The position numbers and the translations under genes are program-made. The notes below the pieces were generated by a model. The model had not been told where the DNA came from, did no database searches, and worked only from the letters and a program-made list of their open reading frames with translations. DNA of 64,000 bases. Origin: Corylus avellana. Taxonomy: Eukaryota > Streptophyta > Magnoliopsida > Fagales > Betulaceae. The stretch lies in NCBI RefSeq assembly GCF_901000735.1, contig NC_081542.1:9858216-9922215 (forward strand). Direction: 5' to 3'. Shown one piece after another: positions 12,326-24,639 of this stretch; position 1 is the first letter of the stretch, and every line of letters begins with the position of its first letter.

Positions 12326-13929
12326 TAATGGTAGTATATATATATATATTCCAACTTGATACTAATTTGAATATATTCTCAAGCCTTCTGTTCTTATTTA
12401 GTTGTCTGTCCTATCATTTTGGTTAGCTTTGATTGATAGTTTTTCTCATGGAATGCTCTTCGTAAAAGGTTTGCTGGATAGGGGAAGTTTACACCAGTTT
12501 TCTGGCACATTCTGATTTGTATAGGAAATAATATGATCATTCTATTTCAAGGCTTCAGGAAGAATGAACAAGGACAATGGAGAATGTGGTAACAATCTCT
12601 TGCCCTTTTTCTATTTGCTGGGACAAACCGTGAACTCCAAAACCTCCTTTTGTTCTTTTGGGGCTGAAGTACCATTTTTTTTTTCACCTTTTTTTATATT
12701 TATATTATGGAAAAATGTTTACATACCCTCTTCAAATTATCACTGAATGTGTTTGGGCTCCATTTCAAAATATTCTGTTGAAACGAACAGGCCTAAGCAC
12801 CCCAATAAGTACTCTTAAACCTCCTATTGTTCTATTGGGTGGTAGGGGGGTATGTAGACTTTTTTCTATATTATTTTATTGGGGTATTTTGGCTCCATTT
12901 GTTTTGGTGTAAAATATTTTTTGAAAAAAGTTTTTTCTATTTTTAAGTGTTTGGTGCAGCATAAAATACTGGTCAATCTAAAAATGTTTTCAGTTGATCA
13001 AGGAAAATAACTTTAACAAAGTGTAAAATAGTTTTGTACTTTGCATATGTGTAAATCATTTTTTGTTGCTGTCCCAAACCTCTTGGCATGCAATTTTGAG
13101 AGGGCTACTAAAGGGACTTATATGCTTGAGCAAGTCTTGGGCTACTCGATTACCTACCGAGATAATTGGGACATACAATGGCCCTCTTACAGTTATCTGT
13201 CCAAACTACAAGTAATATGGGGTAGACAATTGCATTGGGTCTTAATCTCACTCTCTCGAATATCTTTTATTATTTATCATCAGGGATGAAGCCAGCTTTG
13301 AATTTGTGGGGGACACACAGAATATGAATAGTGAATGCAGGCACAAGACAAAGAGTAATTTGAGGGAGACCAGGGCCACTGTCGGTCCCCCCTAAATTTG
13401 TCTTCGATTATTACACTCTTTCTATGTGACTCCTCTTTGTTACATTTCTCTCTTCCTTGCAGTTTCTCATATCATATGAAAGAGTAATCTTAAAAATCAC
13501 ATTTTTATTCTTCAACTATCCGACAATGCTCACATGGCAGTCCTAACCAATCAAAATCAATTCAGGGTGCAACAGTGGGGTGAAGATCCAGCCAAGTGGG
13601 GTGTACTTAGCCAACCTGTTTTTTTACCCATCATAAGATAAATCCTCATCATTGGGTTTTATTGGCACCCATCTGCATGGAAGGGGATGCCCTCATTTGG
13701 TTACAGGACTTTGAGACATCTGTGAGGAATGACTAGCTACGATACCTTTATTGCAGACCTATCCAATCGACTTCGCCGAAACTATTGTTGCTTGGAAAGG
13801 CTCATACGGTTTTAAGTACAAGGCTGATTTACACTTGCATTAATTCATACAAAGCCTGTACGGTTTTATGCGAGTAGTTGCTTGGAAACTATTGTTATAA
13901 GTAAACTCGACCAAAGAAAGGTACTAAAT
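12326..13929. other. Intergenic, 3' of the RPA-interacting-protein gene
   Basis: Starts with the AT-rich probable 3'UTR of the gene, including a TA microsatellite at 12337-12350. About 12975-13235 is the parental copy of the segment at 2513-2775. No reading frame here resembles a protein I know. Confidence 0.5.
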
Positions 13930-14800
13930 CCAACTATCCTTGAGATTGAGCATACATATTCTCAACATATCCTTCCAAATTTGGATGGCCCGCTTTGACT
14001 AGCCATCAGTCTGCTGGTGGTAGGCTATGCTAAAGTTCATATTCGTCCCAATTGCCTTCTACAAGTTTGTCCAAAGCCTTGATGTGAATCGAGGGTCTCG
14101 ATCAGACACTATGGTAATTGGTATCCCGTGCATTCTGACTCTTTTCCTAATGTATAGTTCTGCTAGTTTCTACATCGAGTCTGTAACCTTGATGGCGAAA
14201 AAGTGTGCGCTCTTTGTAAGCCTATCAATCATCACCCAAATGACGTCTTGTTCACTTGGCACCTTTGGCAAACCAACCACGAAGTCCATCACGACTTCCT
14301 CCCATTTCTATTATGGGATGTGCCGGTGTTCAGCCTTCACTTACTAGCAAATGAAGAATTGTGCTACGTACTTCGCAATCTCCCTATTCATGCTACCCCA
14401 CTAGTATCATTTCGTCATGTCTTGGTGCATTTTTATACTTCTGCGGGTAGGGCATGTCTGTTGAGGCAAAAGCTTCGCATTGCGATTTCCTACTCAATGC
14501 ATCTGCAACTACATTGGCTTTATCAGGATGGTATTGCATCGCATAGTCGTAGTCCTTTATAAGTTCCAGCCATCTTTGCTGCCTTAGATTCAACTCATTA
14601 CGAGTGAATAAGTACTCCAAACTCTTGTGGTAAGTAAAAATTTCGCACTCGCACATTGCCAAACTTGAACTCCTCGTCAGTATGTGGTCGGAAAGTCACT
14701 TCCTCCCTTCGGCAATTGATGCTCGCCTAGTGTTTCAATAAACAATCCATCGCAAGGATTACATTGAAACCGAGCATTTTGAAATTCCTAGGCTCGTAAT
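13930..14800 (-). mobile_element. Ty3/Gypsy retrotransposon remnant with RT deleted
   Basis: Read on the minus strand from 14800 downward. First comes a protease-region piece (FNVILAMDCLLKH, with conserved-type sequence through [14 protein letters not shown]). It joins directly near 14645 to the end of RNase H ([17 protein letters not shown], about 14520-14460). Integrase follows ([17 protein letters not shown] near 14120-14080, YHQQTDG, WKDMLRIC, VEFTYNNSFQAT near 13900). The reverse transcriptase core that belongs between protease and RNase H is missing. In-frame stops and shifts are present, and no LTRs were found. It is a dead, internally deleted copy. Confidence 0.85.
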
Positions 14801-15473
14801 TGTTGTTGAGTCCAGGTGACCATGCTCATGCATATAGAACCATCTGTTCTCTTCTTTTGAGCAGGCTGTTACTTCAAATAACCTCTAGATCAGATGAATA
14901 ATAATAATAATAAAAAAACCAATTCAATAATTTTATACACATGAATTAATAAATCCTTAATTATTACACATCTTGAATGGACAGACTACCTGAGTTTTAT
15001 GTTTCTTTAGTTTTGGTATACATCTTGTCTCATAATCAAACCAGCAGAAATAACACGAAAACACGGTTGGTTAAAGGACTAGCTAGCAACATATGACATA
15101 CACTTAACCTGGCATTTCTCATGTTCTCAACTGTTTCTTCCCACCAGGGCCATGAAACTGAAATTCCATGATGAGATCTCCAAAAGCTTTTACCAGGAGA
15201 GACCTCTTTGCATCACACAAGACACAAATGATCAAATGATTTTTGTTAGTGGACAAAAAGAAGAAAGAAATATTTATCCACCGCAGAATGTATGCTGCCA
15301 TCACATGCACAAGTCATTCAGACGAAACAACGCCAAAAAAAAAGGACAGCATCCTCATTTTGGCAACTACATAGTCAAATATACATTGATATTACATGCA
15401 CACCATTGATTCTATTGCAATTGAGAACAATTAGAAAAACAAAAACAAAATATTTTAAACAGGCTAACTCGGG
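14801..15473. other. 3' flank of the MUSTANG-like gene
   Basis: Includes the parental copy (15064-15287) of the block found again at 2768-3130. The remainder is AT-rich and should contain the 3'UTR and polyadenylation signals of the minus-strand gene ending at 15474. Short frames here are not conserved-looking. Confidence 0.45.
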
Positions 15474-17258
15474 TCAAATTGGCATTGTGCATTTCTTTTG
15501 CGAATGTCCTAACATATGGCAGCGACCACATTGAACAACTCTCTTTGGCCGCTTAAAGTTCTCTACACGAAGAACCTTTTTTTTGGGCCTTCCTGGAGGC
15601 CGGCGAATCTTCGGTGGCCGTATTGTGATATCACCCTTGGCACCTCCACCCTCTGCTCCCTCACCTGCTTCTCTCCATTGGCTTTTATCTGGAATAGGAT
15701 TTACAATCTGTGAATAGGTCTCACGGTAACTTGCTACTGTGAAACAAGGCTCTGCAAATAGATGGGCATTTTGCCCACAAGAAATAAGAGCAGCAGCAGC
15801 ATGTGCACAAGGTAAACCATACAGCTGCCAACGTCGACATGAGCAAATACGACTACGTATATCCACAATATTTGTTCGCTCAGTTGACACAATCTCAAAT
15901 TCAACTTCATTTGCACGAAGTACTTGATAGCATCGAGCATCTGCAATAGCCTCTAAAACCCGCTTCTCAGCAGATGGTACAAGAATAGAGGTCAATCTCA
16001 TGCCCATATCTCGGCGATCATTAAACCAAGATGTCAACAGATGGCGAATATGCTCCATCATTCGCACAATAGGGAGCTCATGACATTCAAGGGCCCAATT
16101 ATACAACAACTCTGTGACCCCCAGTGTAAAATGGCCATATCGCACACCCTCAAAATATGCTACAGCCCAGAGTTGGGGAGGGAAGTGTTGAAACCATGGT
16201 ATCACATCCTGTGAAACTTCTACCATCTCAGCAATCTTGCTCTCAAATTCGACTGCCGTGAGTGCATAAACTGCATTCCAGAAGATATTCACCAATTTTG
16301 TGTTTTTAAATGTATCACGGAAATTTTCACTAACGTACCGCAGACAAAAACCATGACAAGCACTTGGAAAATGAGTTTCCACTGCTTCGACAATGCCTCT
16401 TTGTCTTTCGGATAATATTGTGAGTCTAGGCATATTGTCAGTATTTACTCCAAGCAGCTTTCGCAATTCTGACATGAACCACATCCAACTTTCATCACTT
16501 TCCACGTCAACAATAGCAATAGCCAATGGAAACAATGCATCATCAGCATCAATGGCTGCTGCGCAAAGTAATGTACCCAAGTACTTCCCTTTAAGATGTG
16601 CTCTGTCAAGTTCTAATAGTGGCCTACAAGCATTTATAAACCCATAGATTGATGCACGATAAGAAATAAAGAGGCGCTGGAAGCAATTTTCTTGTCCAGT
16701 GGCAACAACTGTTGCAATGCTTCCCGGGTTGGTTTTCCTTACTTGCTCGCAGTATGCAGGAAGAAGGCGATACCCTTCTTCAAAAGTTCCATGAAGGGCA
16801 GCCATGCTACGCTCCTTCCCACGCCAAGCTTGCATATAGGAAACAGCAACTCCATGCTGATCACGGATATCTTGCAGGATTTCTTTTGGCTTGTATTGTG
16901 GATTATCTCGAATGCGTGCTTCTACAGATCTAGCAACCCAACCTACTGATGCTTGCTGATGATGATGGTTGTGAACTCCTTCACAGGTATGCTCTCCATG
17001 AAGGGTTCTAATTGTGAAGGTTGGAACTCCAGGACATTTGGCAACATGGACACGCCATGGACAACCTTCTTTATTACACTTGGCTATAAACCGACTGCGA
17101 TCTGATTTAACTATTCGAAGATCAAAATGCAGTGCTATAGCAATATCTTTCAACGTTCTTCGACAAGTTTCCACATCAGCAAATTCTTGACCAATGACCA
17201 ACGGATGCTCTATTATATCATGAGGAGCATTGGATACAATTAAAGAATGATTAGCCAT
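15474..17258 (-). CDS. MUSTANG-like domesticated Mutator transposase
   Basis: One uninterrupted frame of 594 residues. The start is fixed by a stop codon directly upstream of the ATG at 17258-17256. Domains in order: an N-terminal C-x4-C...H-x-C DNA-binding region (C61, C66, H90, C92); the MULE transposase core (about 210-345) with D218 in LELDRAHLKG; SERQRG at 283-288, where active MULE transposases usually have SDR; and E337. A SWIM zinc finger follows (C472-x-C474, C484-x-H486), then an AT-hook-like RPPGRPKK (553-560), then a C-terminal CCHC knuckle (C577, C580, H585, C590). Intact length, no terminal inverted repeats seen, and close likeness to the plant MUG family as I remember it all point to a host gene, not a live transposon. 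MUG proteins are thought to act as nuclear factors affecting growth and flowering. The exact MUG member is not assigned. Confidence 0.9.
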   Translation of the reverse strand: MANHSLIVSNAPHDIIEHPLVIGQEFADVETCRRTLKDIAIALHFDLRIVKSDRSRFIAKCNKEGCPWRVHVAKCPGVPTFTIRTLHGEHTCEGVHNHHHQQASVGWVARSVEARIRDNPQYKPKEILQDIRDQHGVAVSYMQAWRGKERSMAALHGTFEEGYRLLPAYCEQVRKTNPGSIATVVATGQENCFQRLFISYRASIYGFINACRPLLELDRAHLKGKYLGTLLCAAAIDADDALFPLAIAIVDVESDESWMWFMSELRKLLGVNTDNMPRLTILSERQRGIVEAVETHFPSACHGFCLRYVSENFRDTFKNTKLVNIFWNAVYALTAVEFESKIAEMVEVSQDVIPWFQHFPPQLWAVAYFEGVRYGHFTLGVTELLYNWALECHELPIVRMMEHIRHLLTSWFNDRRDMGMRLTSILVPSAEKRVLEAIADARCYQVLRANEVEFEIVSTERTNIVDIRSRICSCRRWQLYGLPCAHAAAALISCGQNAHLFAEPCFTVASYRETYSQIVNPIPDKSQWREAGEGAEGGGAKGDITIRPPKIRRPPGRPKKKVLRVENFKRPKRVVQCGRCHMLGHSQKKCTMPI

Positions 17259-17422
17259 TTAATCCACATCAAACCTGGACAAATCAGGGTCACATGATTC
17301 AAAGAATTTTTCCCATCCAGCGCAATGTGGAATAGAAGTGGTTGTCAAGTGTACATTTCCAACAGTGCCACCACAAAAAAAAAAAAAAAGGCAGCAAAAA
17401 GAACTCCTGTCAGGTACAGATT
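17259..17422 (-). other. Probable 5'UTR exon of the MUSTANG-like gene
   Basis: On the minus strand a good acceptor ('ttctattgcag', exon starting at 17422) lies 164 bp before the ATG. The stretch between has in-frame stops and a poly-T run. Plant MUG genes often have an intron in the 5'UTR. The matching upstream exon may be in the GC-rich block at about 23070-23180. This is inference. Confidence 0.35.
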
Positions 17423-18650
17423 CTGCAATAGAAAACGCAAAAATGAGGAAACAATTAAACATGACAAATAACACAAGTAGAAAGCAAGGCGATTAAATAG
17501 AAAAATTGTATCAGTGCTAACTAAGATGCATTGAGAAGGGTTGGAAGCTTTTCTGCACAAAAATCTTATGGAAGTGCAGGAAGCATTATTGAAGAAGAAG
17601 AGGAAATGAAGAAAACAAGAACGATGAAGACAAAGCAAATCCATGCATATCAGAAGAGACCAGAACAAACTATATTTAAAGGTGCTTCAATCTATAAGAT
17701 TCTCCGCATTATTCAGCCTACCTCACTAACAGGTTCCACCAAGAGTTATGCAACTACAAACACATTTAATCAATTTATTTTCAGCCAAACAGGTCGAGAT
17801 CAATAGCCTTCATACTATCAACTGTGCAATTCTTTTGGTTGCTAGCCGATGTTCCAAGTTGACTTCCTTCATAATCCCTTATATTCTTGTACAGTTTTCC
17901 TTTTGATTGATTAACAGAAAACAATTATCCACAATCTTCTACACACTGTAGCTTGCCATGCTCTCATCTTTTCTTGCTTTTACTTTTTAACACTTTTCTC
18001 TAGTTCTTTACTCCCACTGATTGAAGAATATTGAATAAGCATCCAAAGATGTGTCCACCATGCAGAATACTTTGACTACATGACTGCCCAATTCTTCTGT
18101 TTTTCAATTATAACAAATGCAATTATATCTGGCCATCCACTAAATTTTTAAACCCATGAGGTAATGATTCCAACTGTCACCTCATCAAATTTAGGAGTAT
18201 GACTTCAATCTTAACCCCAACAAGGGCCCTATTCAAACACGATCAAAATCACACCAAGCTTCATGGAAAAGTCCTTACACTGCTGGTGTCATCACTTACT
18301 TCCAAGAAATATACTGGGGAAATGTACTCAAATAGAAGCACCGTGAACAAAATTGCATCACTTTCCCCATTCCCCATTTTGTTGGCATAGTTGATTCAAT
18401 GACTCGATGAATTCTCTAGACCTACAAAATATAATCCTTCCTAAAGTGGCACCTAATCTGCTAGGTAAGACCTTCTTAGAACTTCTAATAAGAGTGTAAA
18501 GTCCCAGTTGGAATGGAAAATTACTATTTCCAAAGAGAAGGGTGTCGCTATGTTGATTGGTTGTAAATATCTCATGCACAACGCCAGTGATAGGAGAGCA
18601 AAGATAGGGATGCCATGTCATGGAAAAAAGGACAACCTGAATGAAAATAC
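17423..18650. other. Probable 5'UTR intron of the MUSTANG-like gene, proximal part
   Basis: AT-rich, with no conserved frame on either strand. The short frames are shadows. If the 5'UTR exon proposals are right, this is intronic. Confidence 0.35.
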
Positions 18651-21030
18651 TTTTTTTTTTTATAAGTAATCGCAAATTCATTAAAAAGCACAAAGGCGCA
18701 ACCCCAGTACACTCCCTGTGTACAAGAAAGAAGCCTAGCTAGTAGCGGAAAAGAGATCTAAGAAAACATGAAAGTTCAAAATACTAAAATCTAAGGCAGC
18801 AGCCCAAAGAAAAAGTCTAAAGAATTAAAGCCTTTAATTCTAGTTAGGCCCACTCATGATCTTCAAAGTTGTAATCGGTTCTTTCCTTGCATGGGCACCA
18901 CATAATGCAAGGCAAGATCATCTTTCAAACTGCATCAAGCTGAAACCTACCCCCTAGCGCTCTCCAACAGGCAAAGAGATTTACCAACTTTTTAGGCATT
19001 ACCAAGCCAACCTCACACTGCTAAAGATAGTATTCCAAAGTGCACCTACGATTTCAAAGTGGAGTAAAAGATGATCCACTGACTCCCCATTCTTCTTGCA
19101 CATGCAACACCATTCAACCATGATGATATGTCGTTTCCTTAGATTCTTCATGGTAAGGATCTTCCCTAAGGTAGCCAACCAAGCAAAGAAAGCCACTCTC
19201 AAGGGAGCCTTATTCCCCCAAATGCTACTACAAGGGAAGGGAGTGTAATCAAGGGGGGGACAAGAACATTATAATAGGATCGAACGTCGAACAACCCTCT
19301 TGGAATGAATCCAACAAAGTCTGTTCTCACCACTTGTCTCACTCTAATGGAATACAACAAAGTGAAGAAAGAAGTAAAGAGATCCATCTCTCAATTATGC
19401 ACCGCTATGAGAAAGATAATATTCCATTGATGGGAGCCACTAGAAAGCTTCAAATGGTCTACCACAACAGCATCCTTAAAGCAAGTAAAGCTAAAAAAGT
19501 CTGACAAAGGTGTCTTGAGAGCTTGACCCCTACACCAAACATTATGCCGGAATTGAATTTTGGAGCCATTTCTCAAATTTAGTGTGGGTAGAAAGCCCTC
19601 CCCCCCGCCCAACCCCTCCTAATATTCTTCCAAAGCCCTACCTCGTAGACCCATGAACCTCATTAGAACCCCAAGCACTCTGCCATATCCACAAAAAATC
19701 TCGCTACAACTATTCTAGGCAATTGGCCACACCAACTAAAAGGGGGAAAAGGGACATGAATAGGTAGATAGATTAGATAAAGTGATTTTAATCAAAGTAA
19801 CTCTCCCACACTTTGATAAGTACACCCTCTTCCATCTAGCCAAACGAAGCTCTACCTTCTCAGTGATGTCATCCCAAATAAACTTGGCTTTAAACGAAGC
19901 TCCCAAGGGAAGACCTAGATACTTCATAAGTAAAGAAGATACCTTTCAGCGTTAAATACTCGCCAAACCTTCAACATTCATTATATTGCCAACCAAGACT
20001 CACTCTGATTTAGCCAGATTAATCCTTAGACTCGAAATTGCTTCAAAGTACAGAAACAAACAGCACAAATTTCTAGGGTGATTTGGATTTGCCTCGCTAA
20101 AAATCAGGGTGTCATCCGCAAACAAAAGGTGAGTTGATAGAACCTCCACTCCTTGAACCCACCATAATGCCTAATAAAAAACCCCCATCCACTAAAGTTG
20201 AAATCATTTTACTTAATGCCTCCATGAAAATAACAAAAAGAAGAGGAGACAAAGTATCTCCTTGTCTTAGGCCATGGGAGCCACTAAAGAAACATGACAG
20301 GGTCCTCATTCTCCAAGATTGAAAAGGGCACAGAGGAAATATAGTAAGCCACCCATTTACACCATATTTCCCCAAAATCATATCTCTCAACATATATAAA
20401 AGGAAGTCCTAATTGACTTGGTCAAAAGCCTTTTCAAGATCTAGTTCGCACAGTACACCTAGAACCTCATGTCTAAGCCTACTATCAACACACTCATTGG
20501 CAATGAGAATTGAGTCAAGGATCTACCTACCCTTGATGACAGCATTATGAGGCTTAGAAATGGTTTTCTCCACAACCATTTTCAATCTATTAATGGCTCT
20601 TGGTTTCTTCGGAATAAGAGAAATGAAGGTGACATTGAAACCTTTTACAAACGTACATCTAGCAGGAAAATCATGGAAGAGATTCATGATGTTTGCTTTA
20701 ACCATCTAGACCTGGGGCCTTGTCACCATTAAGGGCTTTCACCACCTCAAAGACCTCAACATCCTCAAAGAGTCTCTCCAACTAATTGGCTTCCTCCCCC
20801 CCAATGGAATCAAGCAAGCGACCATCCATCCTGGAATGCCTACTAAACAACTCGGTAAACAAGCTGTCGTAAAACTACACAATGTGATCTTTGATCCTTA
20901 ATTTGTTCTGAACAAACTGTACCATTAACCACCAACGACTCAATGAAATTATTCCTTCTTTTTGAATTGGCCATTCGACGGAAAAACTTTGTGCACTTAT
21001 CACCCTCAACCAAAGTGCCCTCGATTTTTG
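18651..21030 (-). mobile_element. 5'-truncated L1-type LINE
   Basis: The 3' end is marked by a T-run at 18651-18661 (poly-A on the minus strand). Reading upward on the minus strand are a zinc-finger-type region (WCCMCKKNGESVDHLLLHF, about 19120-19060), a linker block ([20 protein letters not shown], about 19927-19868), the reverse transcriptase palm ([20 protein letters not shown], about 20280-20221), and the RT N-terminal motif (FISLIPKKPRAI, about 20630-20595). The endonuclease domain is missing and several frames are broken. The match fades near 21030. A target duplication was not found by eye. Confidence 0.85.
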
Positions 21031-23070
21031 CCTAACATAATATAAATCAGCATGGTTAAATTCTTATTGCTGTAAATTCATTTATTAGGTCCAGCTTTAG
21101 TGATTAGCAAATTCTTGAGGGTGGCAACTAGTCATCTGATCGACCTTGAAGATTCATTTATGAAAGAATACAACTGTCAAAATGCAGGTTAAGGATAGAT
21201 TCAGAAATGACTGACTGGATTGAATTGGCTCTTTGTTTGATCCCTACTCATTTTCTTCTATAATGGAACTGATTCTTTCAGCAGACCTGTTCGTCATCAC
21301 CATTTTGACTTAGAATATCTGGTCAGATCTAACACTTGCATTCTTTGCCTTGTAATCCCAGTAGTATAATTGCCTTTGATTTTGATATTGATGCATTCTA
21401 GAATGCATCCATCAGATAGAGCGGACATGGTTCAATTTAGTGATTGCTAAAATTCTCATGGATCTTAAAATCGAATTTTATCGGATGTTAATCAATAATG
21501 ATCATTCATTGTTTTATACTTAAATAAATAAATAAATAGTGACATTTGTCAAAATTATAAGATGCCACATGTCATGACTTTAGACTCGTCTCTGATTGAT
21601 TCCTCTTTACGATATATACTGGGCCTGAGCATAATATAAGTTTTACTATAAAATCCTTCAGCATCAACTGATGTAGGATATGAATATGCAAGCAAGCATA
21701 GAACTGAGCTTATGTTTTTCCCTAATCTTATCATGATAATCCGTTCATCTCACAGCAAAACAGTTTCATTTACTCAAATTAGTACATCAATCTCAAATAT
21801 AAGCTCACTTTCAATAGGAAAATTAAAGAGAACAACTAATTATGCTGTTGCGTGCAAAAATCTCATACAAAGGAACATCTCCATGTAAAGAGCATCAAGG
21901 TGGCCCTAAGGAGAAGAATCTGCCAAAGGCATGAACGAACAAGTTCTAATCTTTGAAGTATAGTCTAGCAGAGGATTCAGGTATTGATCTAGAGGAGCAA
22001 GAAGAGGACTTGAATGAGTCTTCATGCTTTAGTGCTTATACAAAAAATGACATGGAAAAGAATGCGCATGCCAAGTTAGCGGAAATGTGCGCGGGATGGA
22101 CGATACCTCATTTCATTTGTTTTGACGAATACTAAATGCCTCATTTCATTGTGTGGGTTAACAAGACATCCATTTCACCAAATTGTTTAATCATGACTTA
22201 TTTCACTACTAAGACAGTCAGGTATACATGAACTCATTTTAGCCTACTCGACAGCAAAACAGAGGTTGTATTACTAAAAGAAACTGTAAGTCAATCTTCT
22301 TAAGCTCATAGCCACCTTTCAATTCGCCACAGCATCGTCATACAAAGTTAAAACCACTAGCTCTAATTCGCAGGGAAACTGCATTCATCATATTGTCTTA
22401 AGAGTATCAAGAAGGTAACAATAAGTTCATAAGCCACAAAATCACTCAAGCCCAACAAGTACAATGTGGCTCCAAGAATCGCACTAAACCTCTGAACAAG
22501 CATTGCACTTCAACAGAGACGGGCAAGAGTTCATATTTCTTCTTCGAAGTACTACAGTTAGTTTGGACATTTGGGTAAGTCACTAGCCAAAATCACTCAC
22601 AAGACTCTACAAGCTAGAATCATCCTAACCCAATAACTAAAAACTGGTCCAATTCAATCCTAAATAACCGCCGACATAAAAAGGTAAAAATAGAACCTAA
22701 GACAAACTAAAACAATAATTACACATAAACAAAAACCTCATAAATCGCTTCAGAGAAAAAAAAAAAAAAAAGGTAGCAAATTCGCTCTCGAAACACGAAT
22801 TGGGGCCCTGGAGGCAGATCTAATAGCGTCAATTCCAGGTTCACCCAAATGCAAATATAGAAATCGGAAGACTATTTGGTCGCGGTTTCTTTTAGGAGTT
22901 TCCGAACTAAAATTCGAACCGAATTAAGTAAAAAAAAAATCTCTTCGAATCTATGCATATGAACACATCCGATGTTTTCTCAGTAAAGGGATTTTGTTTC
23001 TTCTGATATATATATACATGCATATTTGTGAAGAAAATGGTATAAAAAAAACTGAAGAAAAGGAGGAGAA
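21031..23070. other. Probable distal part of the MUSTANG-like 5'UTR intron
   Basis: About 2 kb of unremarkable AT-rich sequence without a recognisable frame or element. It lies between the LINE and the GC-rich block at 23070-23180 that may be the first exon of the minus-strand MUSTANG-like transcript. Confidence 0.3.
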
Positions 23071-23300
23071 CCTGATGGTAGTGGCGGGCAACCGCTGCTG
23101 CTTTCTCTTCGCCGTGCGGTTTAGGGTCCGGCAATTGGAGGAGACGGTGGACAGAAGTGAACAAAGCCTTTATTTTTTTTTTTTCTTTTTCTTTTATTTT
23201 TGGTTGTTTTTTATTTTTTAAATTTTTTTTGTTTTCCTTGTCTTCGACAATCGATCGGGGTCCCCGGGTGGGGGGGCTTTAAGATATGGTTTATGAATAT
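23070..23300 (-). promoter_or_regulatory. Candidate promoter and first non-coding exon of the MUSTANG-like gene
   Basis: The block at about 23070-23160 is clearly richer in G and C than its surroundings. On the minus strand it reads like a plant 5'UTR (CT-rich, 'ccgtctcctccaattgccgg') and ends in a possible donor ('catcag|gttctcc'). Upstream (23165-23230) is a T/A-rich stretch. Supporting evidence is compositional only. Confidence 0.3.
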
Positions 23301-23399
23301 GTGCGTGCGTGTTCACGAATTTGACCTCATTTGCACCATCTCGCCGGCCCTTGCCTTTTTGTTTCGAGAATTCCTTTAAATGCTTTTAAGCCTTTTATT

Positions 23400-23740
23400 T
23401 TATTTTATTTTCTTTTCTTTTTTTATATATATGGCAATGAAAATTACTATTAAATTTTAGACACAATAATTTGTATATTTTATATTAATGATAATTTTCA
23501 CTATTACACGATGAGTAACATCGTGTGCTAATGAAAATTACTATTTTTTCAAAAAAAAAAAAAAATCACTATTGAGTTTTGAAAAGGTTAATCTGTTTAT
23601 TTTATTTTCACATCAATGATAATTTTTATTGTCACATCAAAAAGTAAATATTGTAATAGTGAAATTACTATTAAATTTTGGATGAATTAATTCATATATT
23701 TAGTGTTAATGATAATTTTAATTAACATATCTGTATATTT
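23400..23740. repeat. Degenerate short repeats
   Basis: Three imperfect units contain 'aaattactattaaatttt' followed by 'atgataattttcactatta' or similar. A related stretch occurs at 55155-55210. Probably remains of a MITE family. Confidence 0.4.
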
Positions 23741-23744
23741 TACC

Positions 23745-24425
23745 TTGTGTGATTTATCCTATCTCCTCCAGAAATCACAACTCCAGCCCCTCTTCCAGTC
23801 CTCCGACATTCCACCGACTCCTCCGAGCCACGAAAACGGCATTTTCGTTCAGATTTGTTGTGGGTCTCCAATCCGGTTTCTTTGAAGCTCAATTTGTCCT
23901 CCCCCGGCAGCCATGCTACCACACCATCGTCTCCGGCATCATCTCCTCCCTCGCTGCCTCTCACTCATCCTTCCGGCCATCTTGGGCCTTCATGTCTTAT
24001 CCACCTCCGCCTCTGGTGTTGCTGATTTTTGGACTTGGATATTTTATTCTGCTTTTATTTAAATTGTTGCTATATTGTATTTGTTGTGTTTTTGTTTTTC
24101 CTTGTAATTTTCTGTTCACTATGTTTCTTTTCTTGGCTAGATCCTTGATCTGGCCTTCTTTTCTATTTTTGACAAAGATTTTCCTCTCATTTTCCGACCA
24201 CTGATGGTCGTGTCGGCTACCCTTTGGGGTTTTGTTCCATTTACGGAATTTTGTTGTTTATAACAGCCTCTTTTGGCCGTCTTGGTTTCTTTGATGGGTT
24301 CGGTCATTTATTTGACCCATTCCCGACTGTTACTAGGATTTCTCTATCGATTTCGTTTGTGTTCTTGTAATTTCTCTTTTTCCTTCTCCCACTTTGAATA
24401 GTATATATATATATATATTTCCAAC
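23745..24425 (+). mobile_element. Non-autonomous retroposon family R, copy 1
   Basis: A GC-richer 5' third (cct/ccg-rich) passes into a T-rich 3' two-thirds and ends in a TA repeat at 24401-24418. It is homologous to 61485-62262: shared pieces include the 'tttctttgaagctcaatttg' region and the 3' block 'ggtcatttatttgaccca' (24302-24319). The latter forms a GGTCA/TGACC hairpin. The 151-codon frame across it is leucine/phenylalanine-rich, as expected from T-rich DNA, and I do not call it a gene. Ends are approximate; no clear target duplication was seen. Confidence 0.55.
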
Positions 24426-24639
24426 CCCCCCCCCCCTCCCCTTTTATTTATTTTTTATTTTCTATGTATTACTATCGAGAAATGCTGATTATTTTATTCC
24501 AACCTAATAGAATACTCATTCCGCAAACTAAACGGGCCTTAAGTTGTTCCTGTTCAATGATAAAATCTATCCCCGTTACGTATTCACGTAACATCCTACA
24601 TCTCAAGTAAATCCAAACTATAAATAACGGAGCATGACT

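Noticed and set aside
14027..14562. Plus-strand frames of 106 and 119 codons
   Set aside because: They are antisense to the integrase and RNase H remnants of the Gypsy element on the minus strand.
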